From Sphingomonas sp. PP-CC-1A-547 (lineage in GTDB: Bacteria; Pseudomonadota; Alphaproteobacteria; Sphingomonadales; Sphingomonadaceae), in assembly GCF_003610375.1 (NCBI RefSeq), contig NZ_RAPZ01000012.1, forward strand, positions 62,001 through 126,000: a stretch of DNA of 64,000 nucleotides, written 5' to 3'. The notes under the pieces are model-generated. The model was given only the letters and a program-made list of their open reading frames with translations. It was not told the origin of the DNA and ran no database searches. The position numbers and the translations under genes were made by a program. This document shows positions 50,515 to 58,847 of the stretch, piece by piece (position 1 is the stretch's first letter; every line of letters begins with the position of its first letter).

Positions 50515-51846
50515 ATGAGTGCAAATACAGTCCCCGAGACGAGCTTCGAAGCCGATGCTCGCAGTATCCACAGCGACGGCGAGCACGTCACGCCGGGCGT
50601 GATCGCGATCGGCGTGGTGATCGGCCGCACCTCGGAATTCTTCGACTTCTTCGTGTTCGCGATCGCTTCGGTGCTGGTGTTCCCGACGCTGGTGTTTCCG
50701 TACGTCGACCGGTTGCAGGGCACGCTCTACTCGTTCGCGGTGTTCGCGCTGGCATTCTTCGCCCGGCCGATCGGCACGATCATCTTCATCGCGGTCGATC
50801 GCGCCTATGGCCGCAGCGTCAAGCTGACGATCTCGATCTTCCTGCTCGGCACCTCGACGGTCGCGATGGGGTTCATCCCCGGCTATGACCAAGTCGGCAA
50901 CTGGTCGGTCGCGATCCTCGCGCTGCTGCGTATCGGCCAGGGCGTCGCGCTTGGCGGCGCGTGGGATGGTCTCGCCTCGCTACTGTCGCTGAACTCGCCG
51001 GAAAAGCATCGCGGCTGGTACGCGATGCTGCCGCAGCTGGGTGCGCCGATCGGCCTGCTGGTCGCCAGCGGTCTGTTCGCATTCTTCGTCGCTGCGTTGC
51101 CGACCGAGGATTTCTTCTCGTGGGGCTGGCGCTATCCGTTCTTCGTGGCGTTCGCGATCAACGTCGTCGCGCTGTTCGCGCGTCTTCGCCTGGTGGTGAC
51201 GCCCGAGTTCGAAGAGATGTACGCCAAGCGCGAGCTCGAGCCGGCACCGGTCGTCGACACCGTGCAGTCGCAGTGGAAGGCGATCTGGCTCGGCTCGTTC
51301 GTGCCGCTCGCGAGCTTCGCGCTGTTCCACATGGTGACGGTGTTCCCGCTGTCGTGGGTCGTGCTGTTCACGCGCGAATCGGCGGGTCGTTTCCTCGTGG
51401 TCGAGGTGATCGGCGCGATCATCGGGATTGGCGCGATGCTGGTGTCGGGGCTGCTTGCGGACCGGTTCGGACGTCGCACGATGCTCGGCACGATCGCAGT
51501 GCTGATCGCGCTGTTCGCGATCGCCGCCCCGTCGCTGCTCGACGGCGGCGAGATCGGTGAGCGCCTGTTCATGGGTATCGGCTTCCTGCTGTTCGGCCTG
51601 TCGTTTGGCCAGTCATCGGGCGCGATCGCCTCGAGCCTGTCGCCGCAGCATCGCTATACGGGGTCGGCGCTGACGACCGATCTGGCGTGGCTGTTCGGTG
51701 CCGGGTTCGCTCCGTTGGCGGCACTGCTGCTGACGAGCAAGCTGGGGCTGGCGGCGAGTGGCGCGTACCTGTTCTCGGGCGCGGTGTTCACGCTGATCGC
51801 ACTGGGGCTGAACAAGCAGCTCGCCAAGCGCGACATCGCGCGGTGA
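50515..51846 (+). CDS. MFS transporter, metabolite:H+ symporter type
   Basis: A 443-residue 12-helix MFS transporter. The early GRTSEFFDFFVFAIASVLVF and the loop RAYGRSVKLTISIFLLGTST fit the metabolite/H+ symporter (MHS) family, and the loop 8-9 motif is DRFGRRTMLGT. It diverges from the cyo operon, with the palindrome at 50338-50352 in the shared gap. Substrate unknown; MHS members carry dicarboxylates, sugars acids or betaines. Confidence 0.88.
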   Translation: MSANTVPETSFEADARSIHSDGEHVTPGVIAIGVVIGRTSEFFDFFVFAIASVLVFPTLVFPYVDRLQGTLYSFAVFALAFFARPIGTIIFIAVDRAYGRSVKLTISIFLLGTSTVAMGFIPGYDQVGNWSVAILALLRIGQGVALGGAWDGLASLLSLNSPEKHRGWYAMLPQLGAPIGLLVASGLFAFFVAALPTEDFFSWGWRYPFFVAFAINVVALFARLRLVVTPEFEEMYAKRELEPAPVVDTVQSQWKAIWLGSFVPLASFALFHMVTVFPLSWVVLFTRESAGRFLVVEVIGAIIGIGAMLVSGLLADRFGRRTMLGTIAVLIALFAIAAPSLLDGGEIGERLFMGIGFLLFGLSFGQSSGAIASSLSPQHRYTGSALTTDLAWLFGAGFAPLAALLLTSKLGLAASGAYLFSGAVFTLIALGLNKQLAKRDIAR

Positions 51847-51915
51847 TTGGTCGGGGCTGACGCACTTACCGAATGGCCCCTTTCCGCACCCACGAACATC
51901 ACACGAACTGAAGAG

Positions 51916-52023
51916 TACCACCCCGGCGAAGGCCGGGGCCCAATTGGCAAGCCTGCAGTAACGGAGCGCTGCCGCTAGTTAGCACCGTCCCCCAATTGGG
52001 CCCCGGCCTTCGCCGGGGTGGTA
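51916..52023. repeat. Family C dispersed inverted repeat
   Basis: TACCACCCCGGCGAAGGCC continued by GGGGCCCAATTGG (left arm, from 51916) is mirrored by CCAATTGGGCCCCGGCC and TTCGCCGGGGTGGTA (right arm, ending 52023). The arms are about 32 bases and nearly perfect, and each also folds on its own (CCCCGGCGAAGGCCGGGG). The gap 51847-52141 contains only these repeats. Confidence 0.9.
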
Positions 52024-52057
52024 ATGGTTAGGAAGGCGCGGGCGCCCCACAAGAACC

Positions 52058-52136
52058 GTTCCCCCGCGAAGGCGGGGGTCCAGGAGTCACCAGCGCCACC
52101 GCCTGTAACCCTGGACTCCTGCCTTCGCAGGAGAAC
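52058..52136. repeat. Family C' dispersed inverted repeat
   Basis: The left arm GTTCCCCCGCGAAGGCGGG is followed by GGTCCAGGAGTC. The right arm GACTCCTGCCTTCGCAGG, then AGAAC, is its mirror, preceded by GTAACCCTG. A closely similar element occurs at 61631-61709. Confidence 0.85.
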
Positions 52137-52141
52137 AGTGC

Positions 52142-53317
52142 TTAGCGGGTCATCACTGAAACCCGCCGGCGATCCAATCCCCAGGACACCGCCCAGATTA
52201 CAAACCCGCCGAGCGCCAGCGCGGTCCCGACCCAGCCGGTCGATGGCAACCCATACCCACCCGCAATCGCCAGCCCACCCAGCCAAGGCCCAAGCGCATT
52301 GGCCGTATTGAACGCAGAATGGTTGAGCGCCGCAGCCAACGTCTGCGCCTCTTCCGCGACATCCATCAGCCGCGTCTGCAGGATCGTCGACAACCCGCCC
52401 CCGCAGCCGATCAGCACCACCACCGGCAGCATCGCCCACAGGTGCGGCGTCGCCGGCGCGTAGAGCGCAAGCGCCCCTGCCCCGAACAGCAAGGTGATCC
52501 CCGCCGCCGGCATCAGCGCCACGTCCGCAGCCTTGGCGCAGACTAAAGTCCCGATCGTCATGCCGACGCCGAACAACGCGAACGCGACCGGCGTGAATGC
52601 GGACGATACGCCCGTCACTTCGGTCAGCGTCGAGGCGAGATAGGTGTAGACGCAGAAAATCCCGCCAAACCCGACCGCGCCGATCGCCAGCGTCAGCCAC
52701 ACCTGCCCGTTACGCAATGCCGCGAGTTCGCCCAGCGGGCTCGCATCCTTGGCAGGCCGCAGCACCGGCGCGAACCTGAACAGCATCGCCACCGTCGCGG
52801 CTGCGATGATCGCGACGATCCCGAACCCCCAGCGCCAGCCGAACCACTGCCCGATCCCGTTCGCCAGCGGCACCCCCGCAATCGTCGCGATCGTCAGCCC
52901 GAGCATCATCCGCGATACCGCCCGCGAGCGCTTCTCGCGCGGCACCATCGACGCCGCGACCAGCGACCCGACGCCGAAATACGCGCCATGCGGCAGGCCG
53001 CTCAGGAACCGGGCGAGCAGCATCAGATGATAGGTCGGCGCCAGCGCGGACAGGCCGTTGGCGATCCCCAGAAACGTCATCAACCCGATCAGCAGCACTC
53101 GCCGCTCGATCTTCGCCGCCAGCACCGCGATCGTCGGCGCACCCACGACCACGCCCAGCGCATAGGCACTGATGACGTGCCCCGCGGTCGGCTCGTCGAT
53201 CCCGAGCCCGCGCGCGAACTGCGGCAACAAGCTCATCGCCGCGAACTCGGTCGTCCCGATCGCGAACCCGCCGACGGCGAGCGCGAGCAACGCCATGCGC
53301 GTATCGACAGGTTTCAT
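52142..53317 (-). CDS. MFS transporter, AraJ/DHA1-like
   Basis: A 391-residue 12-helix MFS protein of the AraJ/YdhP (DHA1) type. The signature GTTEFAAMSLLPQFARGLGI, then AYALGVVVGAPTIAVLAAKI, is near the N-terminus, and the conserved LSGLPHGAYFGVGSLVAASM is near residue 110. It is a likely efflux permease for sugars or drugs. I used the ATG at 53317 (MKPVDTRMAL), because the frame continuing upstream crosses into the next intergenic gap with no family match. Confidence 0.9.
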   Translation of the reverse strand: MKPVDTRMALLALAVGGFAIGTTEFAAMSLLPQFARGLGIDEPTAGHVISAYALGVVVGAPTIAVLAAKIERRVLLIGLMTFLGIANGLSALAPTYHLMLLARFLSGLPHGAYFGVGSLVAASMVPREKRSRAVSRMMLGLTIATIAGVPLANGIGQWFGWRWGFGIVAIIAAATVAMLFRFAPVLRPAKDASPLGELAALRNGQVWLTLAIGAVGFGGIFCVYTYLASTLTEVTGVSSAFTPVAFALFGVGMTIGTLVCAKAADVALMPAAGITLLFGAGALALYAPATPHLWAMLPVVVLIGCGGGLSTILQTRLMDVAEEAQTLAAALNHSAFNTANALGPWLGGLAIAGGYGLPSTGWVGTALALGGFVIWAVSWGLDRRRVSVMTR

Positions 53318-53379
53318 AGGGTATCGCTTTCGTAAGGCCAGAGCCGCCGCAGAATGCTGCGTCGCAGCAAATGCCTCTA

Positions 53380-53997
53380 TCAGCCCGGGCGACGCATCTT
53401 GAACAAGGAATCCTCCGTGATCGCAAAGTAATCCGCGGGGCCGCCGCCGCGCAGGATCGGGTTCGCGCGGGCTGTCTGGTAGACACCGTCCTCCAGCATC
53501 GCGGAATCGATGTGGATCGCGACAGCCTCGCCGAGCACCAGCCACTGGTCGAGCTCGCGGCCTTCCTTCGTCTCAAGCCGGATCAGCTGCGTCAGCTTGC
53601 ACTCGAACTGCGCGCGCGAAGCCGCCACGCGCGCCGGCTTGACCTTCGTCGAGGCGGCCATCTCCAGCCCTGCCAGCGCGAACTCGTCGACGTCCGCCGG
53701 CACGCTTGCCGATGTCGTGTTCATCGCCTCGCCGAGATCGCGCGTGACGAGGTTCCAGACGAACTCGCCGGTCGCCTCGATATTGGCGACGCTGTCCTTC
53801 CAGCCCATCGACGAGAAGCCGATGATCGGCGGGGTGTAGTTGAACAGGTTGAAGAAACTGTACGGCGCGAGATTGGCGACGCCGTCGGCGGACACCGTGC
53901 TGACCCAGCCGATCGGCCGCGGCGCGACGATCGCGTTCAGGGGATCGTGCGGCAGGCGATGGCCGTTCGCGGGCTCGTAAGAATGCCATTCGGTCAT
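53380..53997 (-). CDS. Flavin reductase-like FMN-binding protein
   Basis: A 205-residue split-barrel flavin reductase domain protein. The FMN-binding region is IVAPRPIGWVSTVSADGVAN with APYSFFNLFNYTPPIIGFS near residue 40, the pattern of the flavin-reductase family (also called DUF447-like). It probably binds FMN; whether it reduces free flavin or acts on another substrate is not clear. It is 62 bases from the MFS gene on the same strand. Confidence 0.85.
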   Translation of the reverse strand: MTEWHSYEPANGHRLPHDPLNAIVAPRPIGWVSTVSADGVANLAPYSFFNLFNYTPPIIGFSSMGWKDSVANIEATGEFVWNLVTRDLGEAMNTTSASVPADVDEFALAGLEMAASTKVKPARVAASRAQFECKLTQLIRLETKEGRELDQWLVLGEAVAIHIDSAMLEDGVYQTARANPILRGGGPADYFAITEDSLFKMRRPG

Positions 53998-54048
53998 ACA
54001 TGTATTCCTGCTAGGTCACGGTCTGACTGCCTATAGCGAAGGTCGAGC

Positions 54049-54795
54049 ATGAACGATCCCACTGCCCCGATTGTCATCAAGCGCCACCGGATGGCGACGC
54101 GCGTCTGGCACTGGGTGACGGTGGTGACGATGTTCATCATGATCGGCAGCGGCATCGGCATCCTCAAGGCGCATCCGCGGCTGTATTGGGGACGGTATGG
54201 CGCGAATTTCGATACCGCGTGGACGACGCTCGACCAATGGCCGAGCTGGCTGGTGTCGCTGCTCAACCTGCTGACCATTCCGACGAGCTATAATCTGGCG
54301 CTGTCGCGGCGCTGGCATTTGCTATTCGCGCTGGTGCTCAGCTTCGCGCTGCTCGGGTTCATGATCGTCAGCCTGGTCAACAAGCATTTCCAGCGCGATC
54401 TGCGCGTGCGTGCCGCCGAGCTTTCGCCGCGCGAAGTGGTGCATGACGTGAAGGAGCATCTCGCGTTCCGCTTTCACGATCCCAAGAAGCCGGGCGCGTA
54501 CAACATCCTCCAGAAGCTCTCGTATGTCGTAACGATTTTCGTCCTGATCCCGCTGATGATCCTGACCGGGCTGACGATGTCGCCGGGGATGGATGCGGCG
54601 TGGCCGTGGCTGCTCGAAGTCTTCGGCGGGCGCCAATCGGCGCGGTCGATCCACTTCATCGCCGCCACCGGGCTGGTGCTGTTCATCATCGCGCATCTGG
54701 CGCTGGTGATCCTCGCGGGGACGTGGAACGAGGTGCGATCGATGATCACCGGGCGGTGGAAGGTCCCCGCCCACACGTCGGAGGACGTCGCATGA
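54049..54795 (+). CDS. Cytochrome b/b6 domain membrane protein
   Basis: A 248-residue membrane protein with four or five transmembrane helices and His ligands for heme b in TRVWHWVTVVTMFIMIGSGI, RRWHLLFALVLSFALLG, and ARSIHFIAATGLVLFIIAHL. This is the cytochrome b561/thiosulfate-reductase-like type. It overlaps the molybdopterin gene by 4 bases (ATGA) and would pass electrons from quinol to it, as YedZ does for YedY in E. coli, although this protein is not a YedZ by sequence impression. Confidence 0.88.
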   Translation: MNDPTAPIVIKRHRMATRVWHWVTVVTMFIMIGSGIGILKAHPRLYWGRYGANFDTAWTTLDQWPSWLVSLLNLLTIPTSYNLALSRRWHLLFALVLSFALLGFMIVSLVNKHFQRDLRVRAAELSPREVVHDVKEHLAFRFHDPKKPGAYNILQKLSYVVTIFVLIPLMILTGLTMSPGMDAAWPWLLEVFGGRQSARSIHFIAATGLVLFIIAHLALVILAGTWNEVRSMITGRWKVPAHTSEDVA

Positions 54796-55553
54796 GCTCG
54801 CTGATCACCCGCCGCTCGCTCGTCATGGGCGCGACCATCGGTGCCGGCGCGCTGCTGGCCGGCTGCGACAAGATCGCCGCGAACCCCGAGGCGCGCAAGA
54901 TCCTGTTCATGGGCGAGGACATGAACCGTGGGCTGCAGCGTGCACTGACCAACCGCAACGCGCTGGCACCCGAGTTCAGCCCGGCGCAAATGTCGCCGAT
55001 CTTTCGGTCGAACGGCACGAGCAATCCGGGGACGGCGGAATATACCGCGATGGTCGCCAACAATTTTGCGGATTACCGGCTGAAGGTCGGCGGGCTGGTC
55101 GATCGGCCGCTGTCGGTCTCGCTCCCGCAACTCCGCCAGATGCCGTCGCGTGCGCAGATCACGCGCCACGATTGCGTCGAGGGCTGGAGCGCGATCGGCA
55201 AATGGCAGGGGCCGAAGCTCGGCGCGCTGCTGACCGCTGCGGGTTTGCAGAAGTCCGCGCGCTACATCGTGTTCACCTGCGCCGACTTGTTCGGCGGCGC
55301 GAACTATTACGAGTCGGTCGATCTGGTCGACGCGTTCCATCCGCAGACGATTCTTGCCTGGGCGCTCAACGATCAGGTGCTCGACGTCGCGCACGGCGCC
55401 CCCGTTCGGCTGCGCGTCGAGCGGCAACTCGGGTACAAGCACGCCAAATACGTCATGGCGATCGACGCGGTCGCCAGTCTCGCCGGGATCGGCAAGGGCA
55501 AGGGCGGCTATTGGGAAGATAACGTGGATTATGACTGGTACGCGGGGATCTGA
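54792..55553 (+). CDS. Molybdopterin-dependent oxidoreductase, Tat-exported
   Basis: A 253-residue sulfite-oxidase-fold molybdenum enzyme. It starts with a Tat motif (TRRSLVMG) and a lipobox-like LLAGC (Cys25), so it is perhaps a Tat lipoprotein. The Mo-coordinating Cys is in TRHDCVEGWSAIGKWQG (Cys128). The C-terminal region (QLGYKHAKYVMAIDAV) is also typical of the family. It is translationally coupled to the cytochrome b gene, implying a membrane electron route; relatives include MsrP (methionine sulfoxide reductase). The substrate is not determined. Confidence 0.88.
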   Translation: MSSLITRRSLVMGATIGAGALLAGCDKIAANPEARKILFMGEDMNRGLQRALTNRNALAPEFSPAQMSPIFRSNGTSNPGTAEYTAMVANNFADYRLKVGGLVDRPLSVSLPQLRQMPSRAQITRHDCVEGWSAIGKWQGPKLGALLTAAGLQKSARYIVFTCADLFGGANYYESVDLVDAFHPQTILAWALNDQVLDVAHGAPVRLRVERQLGYKHAKYVMAIDAVASLAGIGKGKGGYWEDNVDYDWYAGI

Positions 55554-55603
55554 GCCGCCCCGAGGGGTAGCGCAATTCCGTACCAGTCATTAGCTAACGC
55601 GGC

Positions 55604-56830
55604 ATGGCCCTTTTCGATCGTTTCCTGGCGCGGCAGGTTAAAACCGGCGAACTCACGCTCATCCATGCGGACGGCACGTCCAAGCATTTCGGCAAGCCCG
55701 ATGCCGCGTACAACCCGGTCACGATCCGGCTGACCCAGCCCGGCGTCGCGGGCGCGATCGTCCGTCATCCGGCGCTCGGCGCGGCGGAAGCGTTCATGGA
55801 TGGGCGCCTCGTGATCGAGCGCGGCGACATTCGCGACCTAGTCAACCTGCTCAAGGGCAACAGCCCGTGGGAGCGTGGCGGCGGGCTCAATCCGTCGCTG
55901 CCGATCAAGCTGCTCGACAAGGTGGTGCACCGCGTCGACCGCGTGAACATGGCGCGCCGGTCGAAGAAAAACGTCGCGCATCATTACGATCTGTCGGACC
56001 GGCTGTACGACCTGTTCCTTGACGCGGATCGGCAATATTCCTGCGCGTACTTCACCGACGCGGGCAACAGCCTGGAGCAGGCGCAGGACGACAAGAAGGC
56101 GCACATCGCCGCCAAGCTTGCGATCCAGGCGGGGATGCGCGTGCTCGACATCGGCTGCGGCTGGGGTGGCATGGCGCTGTACCTGCACGCGAAGACCGGC
56201 GCCGAGGTGCTTGGCGTGACGCTGAGCGAGGAGCAGTTGAAGGTCGCGCGGCGGCGGGCCGAGGAGGCTGGCGTCGCCGACAAGGTGAAATTCGAGCTGA
56301 TCGACTATCGCGCGCTGACCGGGAGTTTCGACCGGATCGTCTCGGTCGGGATGTTCGAGCATGTCGGCCCCGCGCACTACAAGGCGTTCTTCCGCAAGTG
56401 CCGCGACCTGCTGACCGCGGACGGCGTGATGCTGCTCCACACGATCGGCCGGATGGGTGGTCCGGGCGTTACCGACACGTTCACGACCAAGTACATCTTT
56501 CCGGGCGGGTATAATCCGGCGCTGTCGGAGATCGTGAAGGGGTATGAGGGGCTGCGGATGTTCCCGACCGATATCGAGGTGCTGCGCGTGCATTATGCGC
56601 TGACAATCGACCTCTGGTACGACCGGACGGTGGCCGCGAAGGATGCGATCGTCGCGCTGTACGACGAGCGGTTCTACCGGATGTGGACGTTCTATCTGGC
56701 GGGCGCCGCGGCGGCGTTCCGGACCGGGGGGATGGTCAATTACCAGATCCAGCTGTCGAAGAGCCGCATGACGCTGCCGCTGACGCGGGATTACATGCTC
56801 GAGGGTGAGCGGGCTTTGCGCGAGGGGTGA
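55604..56830 (+). CDS. cfa: Cyclopropane-fatty-acyl-phospholipid synthase
   Basis: A 408-residue class I SAM methyltransferase of the CFA synthase family. The SAM motif is VLDIGCGWGGMALYLH near residue 182, GMFEHVGPAHYKAFF near residue 250 and the family GGMVNYQIQLSK near the C-terminus. The N-terminal ~100 residues form the substrate-binding domain. It adds a methylene across unsaturated acyl chains of membrane phospholipids. It is a single gene, 50 bases after the molybdopterin gene. Confidence 0.93.
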   Translation: MALFDRFLARQVKTGELTLIHADGTSKHFGKPDAAYNPVTIRLTQPGVAGAIVRHPALGAAEAFMDGRLVIERGDIRDLVNLLKGNSPWERGGGLNPSLPIKLLDKVVHRVDRVNMARRSKKNVAHHYDLSDRLYDLFLDADRQYSCAYFTDAGNSLEQAQDDKKAHIAAKLAIQAGMRVLDIGCGWGGMALYLHAKTGAEVLGVTLSEEQLKVARRRAEEAGVADKVKFELIDYRALTGSFDRIVSVGMFEHVGPAHYKAFFRKCRDLLTADGVMLLHTIGRMGGPGVTDTFTTKYIFPGGYNPALSEIVKGYEGLRMFPTDIEVLRVHYALTIDLWYDRTVAAKDAIVALYDERFYRMWTFYLAGAAAAFRTGGMVNYQIQLSKSRMTLPLTRDYMLEGERALREG

Positions 56831-56865
56831 CCTGCTCTGCCCCTGCAAGGGAGGGGCTTAACCTG

Positions 56866-56972
56866 CTCCCCTCCCTGGAAGGGAGGGGCTGGGGGTGGGT
56901 CGGCCGCTTGGGGTCGGCGGCGCTCGCATAACGGGCCAACCCACCCCTAACCCCTCCCTTTCAGGGAGGGGG
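56866..56972. repeat. Family A dispersed inverted repeat
   Basis: The left arm CTCCCCTCCCTGGAAGGGAG, then GGGCTGGGGGTGGGTCGG, is matched by the right arm CCAACCCACCCCTAACCCC, then CTCCCTTTCAGGGAGGGGG. A partial extra unit (CCCCTGCAAGGGAGGGGC) sits just before it at 56839-56857. It separates the convergent cfa and EF-hand genes. Confidence 0.9.
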
Positions 56973-56984
56973 ATCGGTTGCGCT

Positions 56985-57374
56985 TTAGCGCGGCCCCTGC
57001 ACGTCGGCCTTGGCCGCAGCTCGCTCGTCGCCGCCGATCTTGCCGTCCTTGTTCGCGTCGTACTTCGCGAAGGTCGCCGCGAGCAGCGCCTGTGCTTCGG
57101 CCTGCGTGACCTTGCCGTCCTTGTTCTTGTCTGCGCTGGTGAACCACAGGTCGGCGAGGCGTTTGGCATGCACCGGATCCGGACGGCCCGACCCTACCTT
57201 CATGTTGCCGATCCGTGCCTGCACTTCGGCGCGCGTGAGGACGCCGTCCTTGTTGGTATCCGACGCGGCGAACTCGGCCTTGAACTTGGCCGAGGCAGAC
57301 GCGCGGGTTTCCTGCGCGAGCGCCGGGGTCGCAAGGCCGGCGAGGACGAGAAGGGTGAGGCTTTGGCGTAGCAC
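56985..57374 (-). CDS. EF-hand domain protein, exported
   Basis: A 129-residue protein with a signal peptide (LTLLVLAGLATPALAQ) and three EF-hand loops: DTNKDGVLTRAE, DKNKDGKVTQAE and DANKDGKIGGDE, all with the Asp-x-Asn-x-Asp/Gly ligand pattern. It probably binds calcium in the periplasm; CalD-like role unknown. It is convergent with cfa, and divergent from argG. Confidence 0.88.
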   Translation of the reverse strand: MLRQSLTLLVLAGLATPALAQETRASASAKFKAEFAASDTNKDGVLTRAEVQARIGNMKVGSGRPDPVHAKRLADLWFTSADKNKDGKVTQAEAQALLAATFAKYDANKDGKIGGDERAAAKADVQGPR

Positions 57375-57508
57375 GGTGGGTTAACTCCAGAGGATTTGCG
57401 GCGCGAATAGACCGGTTCGGTTGTACGCGCCATTAACGCGTGCGGTTGCATGCCGCGCCCTCAACGCATAGGGGCGCGGGCATTGGAAATTCCCAAAGGA
57501 TTCTGCCC

Positions 57509-58726
57509 GTGACCGATCAGATCAACCGCGTCGTGCTCGCCTATTCCGGTGGCTTGGACACGAGCGTGATCCTGAAATGGCTCCAGCAGACATATAGCTG
57601 CGAAGTCGTGACCTTCACCGCCGATCTCGGCCAGGGCGAAGAGCTCGAGCCGGCGCGCGCCAAGGCCGAGATGATGGGCGTGAAGCCCGAGCACATCTTC
57701 GTCGACGATCTGCGCGAGGAGTTCGTGCGCGACTACGTGTTCCCGATGATGCGGTCGAACGCGCTGTACGAGGGGCTATACCTGCTCGGCACCTCGATCG
57801 CGCGGCCGCTGATCGCCAAGCGCCAGATCGAGATCGCCAAGATGGTCGGTGCCGACGCGGTCAGCCACGGCGCGACCGGCAAGGGCAACGACCAGGTCCG
57901 CTTCGAGCTCGGCTATTACGCGCTGTCGCCCGACATCAAGGTCATCGCGCCGTGGCGTGAGTGGGACCTGACGAGCCGCACGCGCCTGATCGAGTTCGCC
58001 GAACAGCACCAGATCCCAGTCAGCAAGGACAAGCGCGGCCAGGCGCCGTTCTCGACCGATGCGAACATGCTGCACACGTCGAGCGAAGGCCTCGTGCTCG
58101 AAAACCCGTGGGACGAGGTGCCGGACTATGTCTATTCGCGCACCGTGAACCCCGAGGACGCGCCCGATACACCAGAGTACATCACGATCGATTTCGAGCG
58201 CGGGGACGGCGTCGCGATCAATGGCGAGGGCATGAGCCCGGCTACCCTGCTGTCGACGCTCAACGAATACGGCCGTCGCCACGGTATCGGCCGGCTCGAC
58301 CTCGTCGAGAACCGCTTCGTCGGCATGAAGAGCCGCGGCATGTACGAGACGCCGGGCGGCACGATCTATCACCTCGCCCATCGCGGCATCGAACAGCTGA
58401 CGCTCGATCGCGGCGCCGCGCATCTGAAGGACGAGCTGGCACCGCGCTATGCCGAGCTTATCTACAACGGCTTCTGGTTCTCGCCGGAGCGCGAGATGCT
58501 CCAGGCGGCGATCGATCACAGCCAGGAGAAGGTCTCGGGCACCGTCCGCCTGAAGCTCTACAAGGGCGGCGTGTACGTGGTGGGCCGCAAGTCGCCGAAC
58601 TCGCTCTATTCGGAGAAGGTCGTGACGTTCGAGGACGACCAGGGCGCCTACGACCAGCGCGATGCGGCGGGCTTCATCAAGCTGAACGCGCTGCGACTGC
58701 GGTTGCTGGGGCGGCGTGATCAATAG
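57509..58726 (+). CDS. argG: Argininosuccinate synthase
   Basis: A 405-residue argininosuccinate synthase joining citrulline and aspartate with ATP in arginine synthesis. The PP-loop is [17 protein letters not shown] near the N-terminus; [20 protein letters not shown] near residue 115 and the [20 protein letters not shown] region complete the family. The start is GTG at 57509, chosen because AAAGGA at 57495-57500 is 8 bases ahead. The upstream in-frame codons lack family resemblance. It is a single gene. Confidence 0.97.
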   Translation: MTDQINRVVLAYSGGLDTSVILKWLQQTYSCEVVTFTADLGQGEELEPARAKAEMMGVKPEHIFVDDLREEFVRDYVFPMMRSNALYEGLYLLGTSIARPLIAKRQIEIAKMVGADAVSHGATGKGNDQVRFELGYYALSPDIKVIAPWREWDLTSRTRLIEFAEQHQIPVSKDKRGQAPFSTDANMLHTSSEGLVLENPWDEVPDYVYSRTVNPEDAPDTPEYITIDFERGDGVAINGEGMSPATLLSTLNEYGRRHGIGRLDLVENRFVGMKSRGMYETPGGTIYHLAHRGIEQLTLDRGAAHLKDELAPRYAELIYNGFWFSPEREMLQAAIDHSQEKVSGTVRLKLYKGGVYVVGRKSPNSLYSEKVVTFEDDQGAYDQRDAAGFIKLNALRLRLLGRRDQ

Positions 58727-58847
58727 GCGCGACCAGTAATCCGGCACCCCCTGAACCGCGGTTGATGCCCAAGTTTGCAGAGAAGATCGTCAACTCGTCG
58801 TGCGCGCACTTGTCTAGTGCGCCCACCCGCCCCTAGGGTTCGACGAT

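Noticed and set aside
51847..52141. CRISPR array
   Set aside because: There are repeats, but they are long inverted units with unequal spacing, not short direct repeats with regular spacers.
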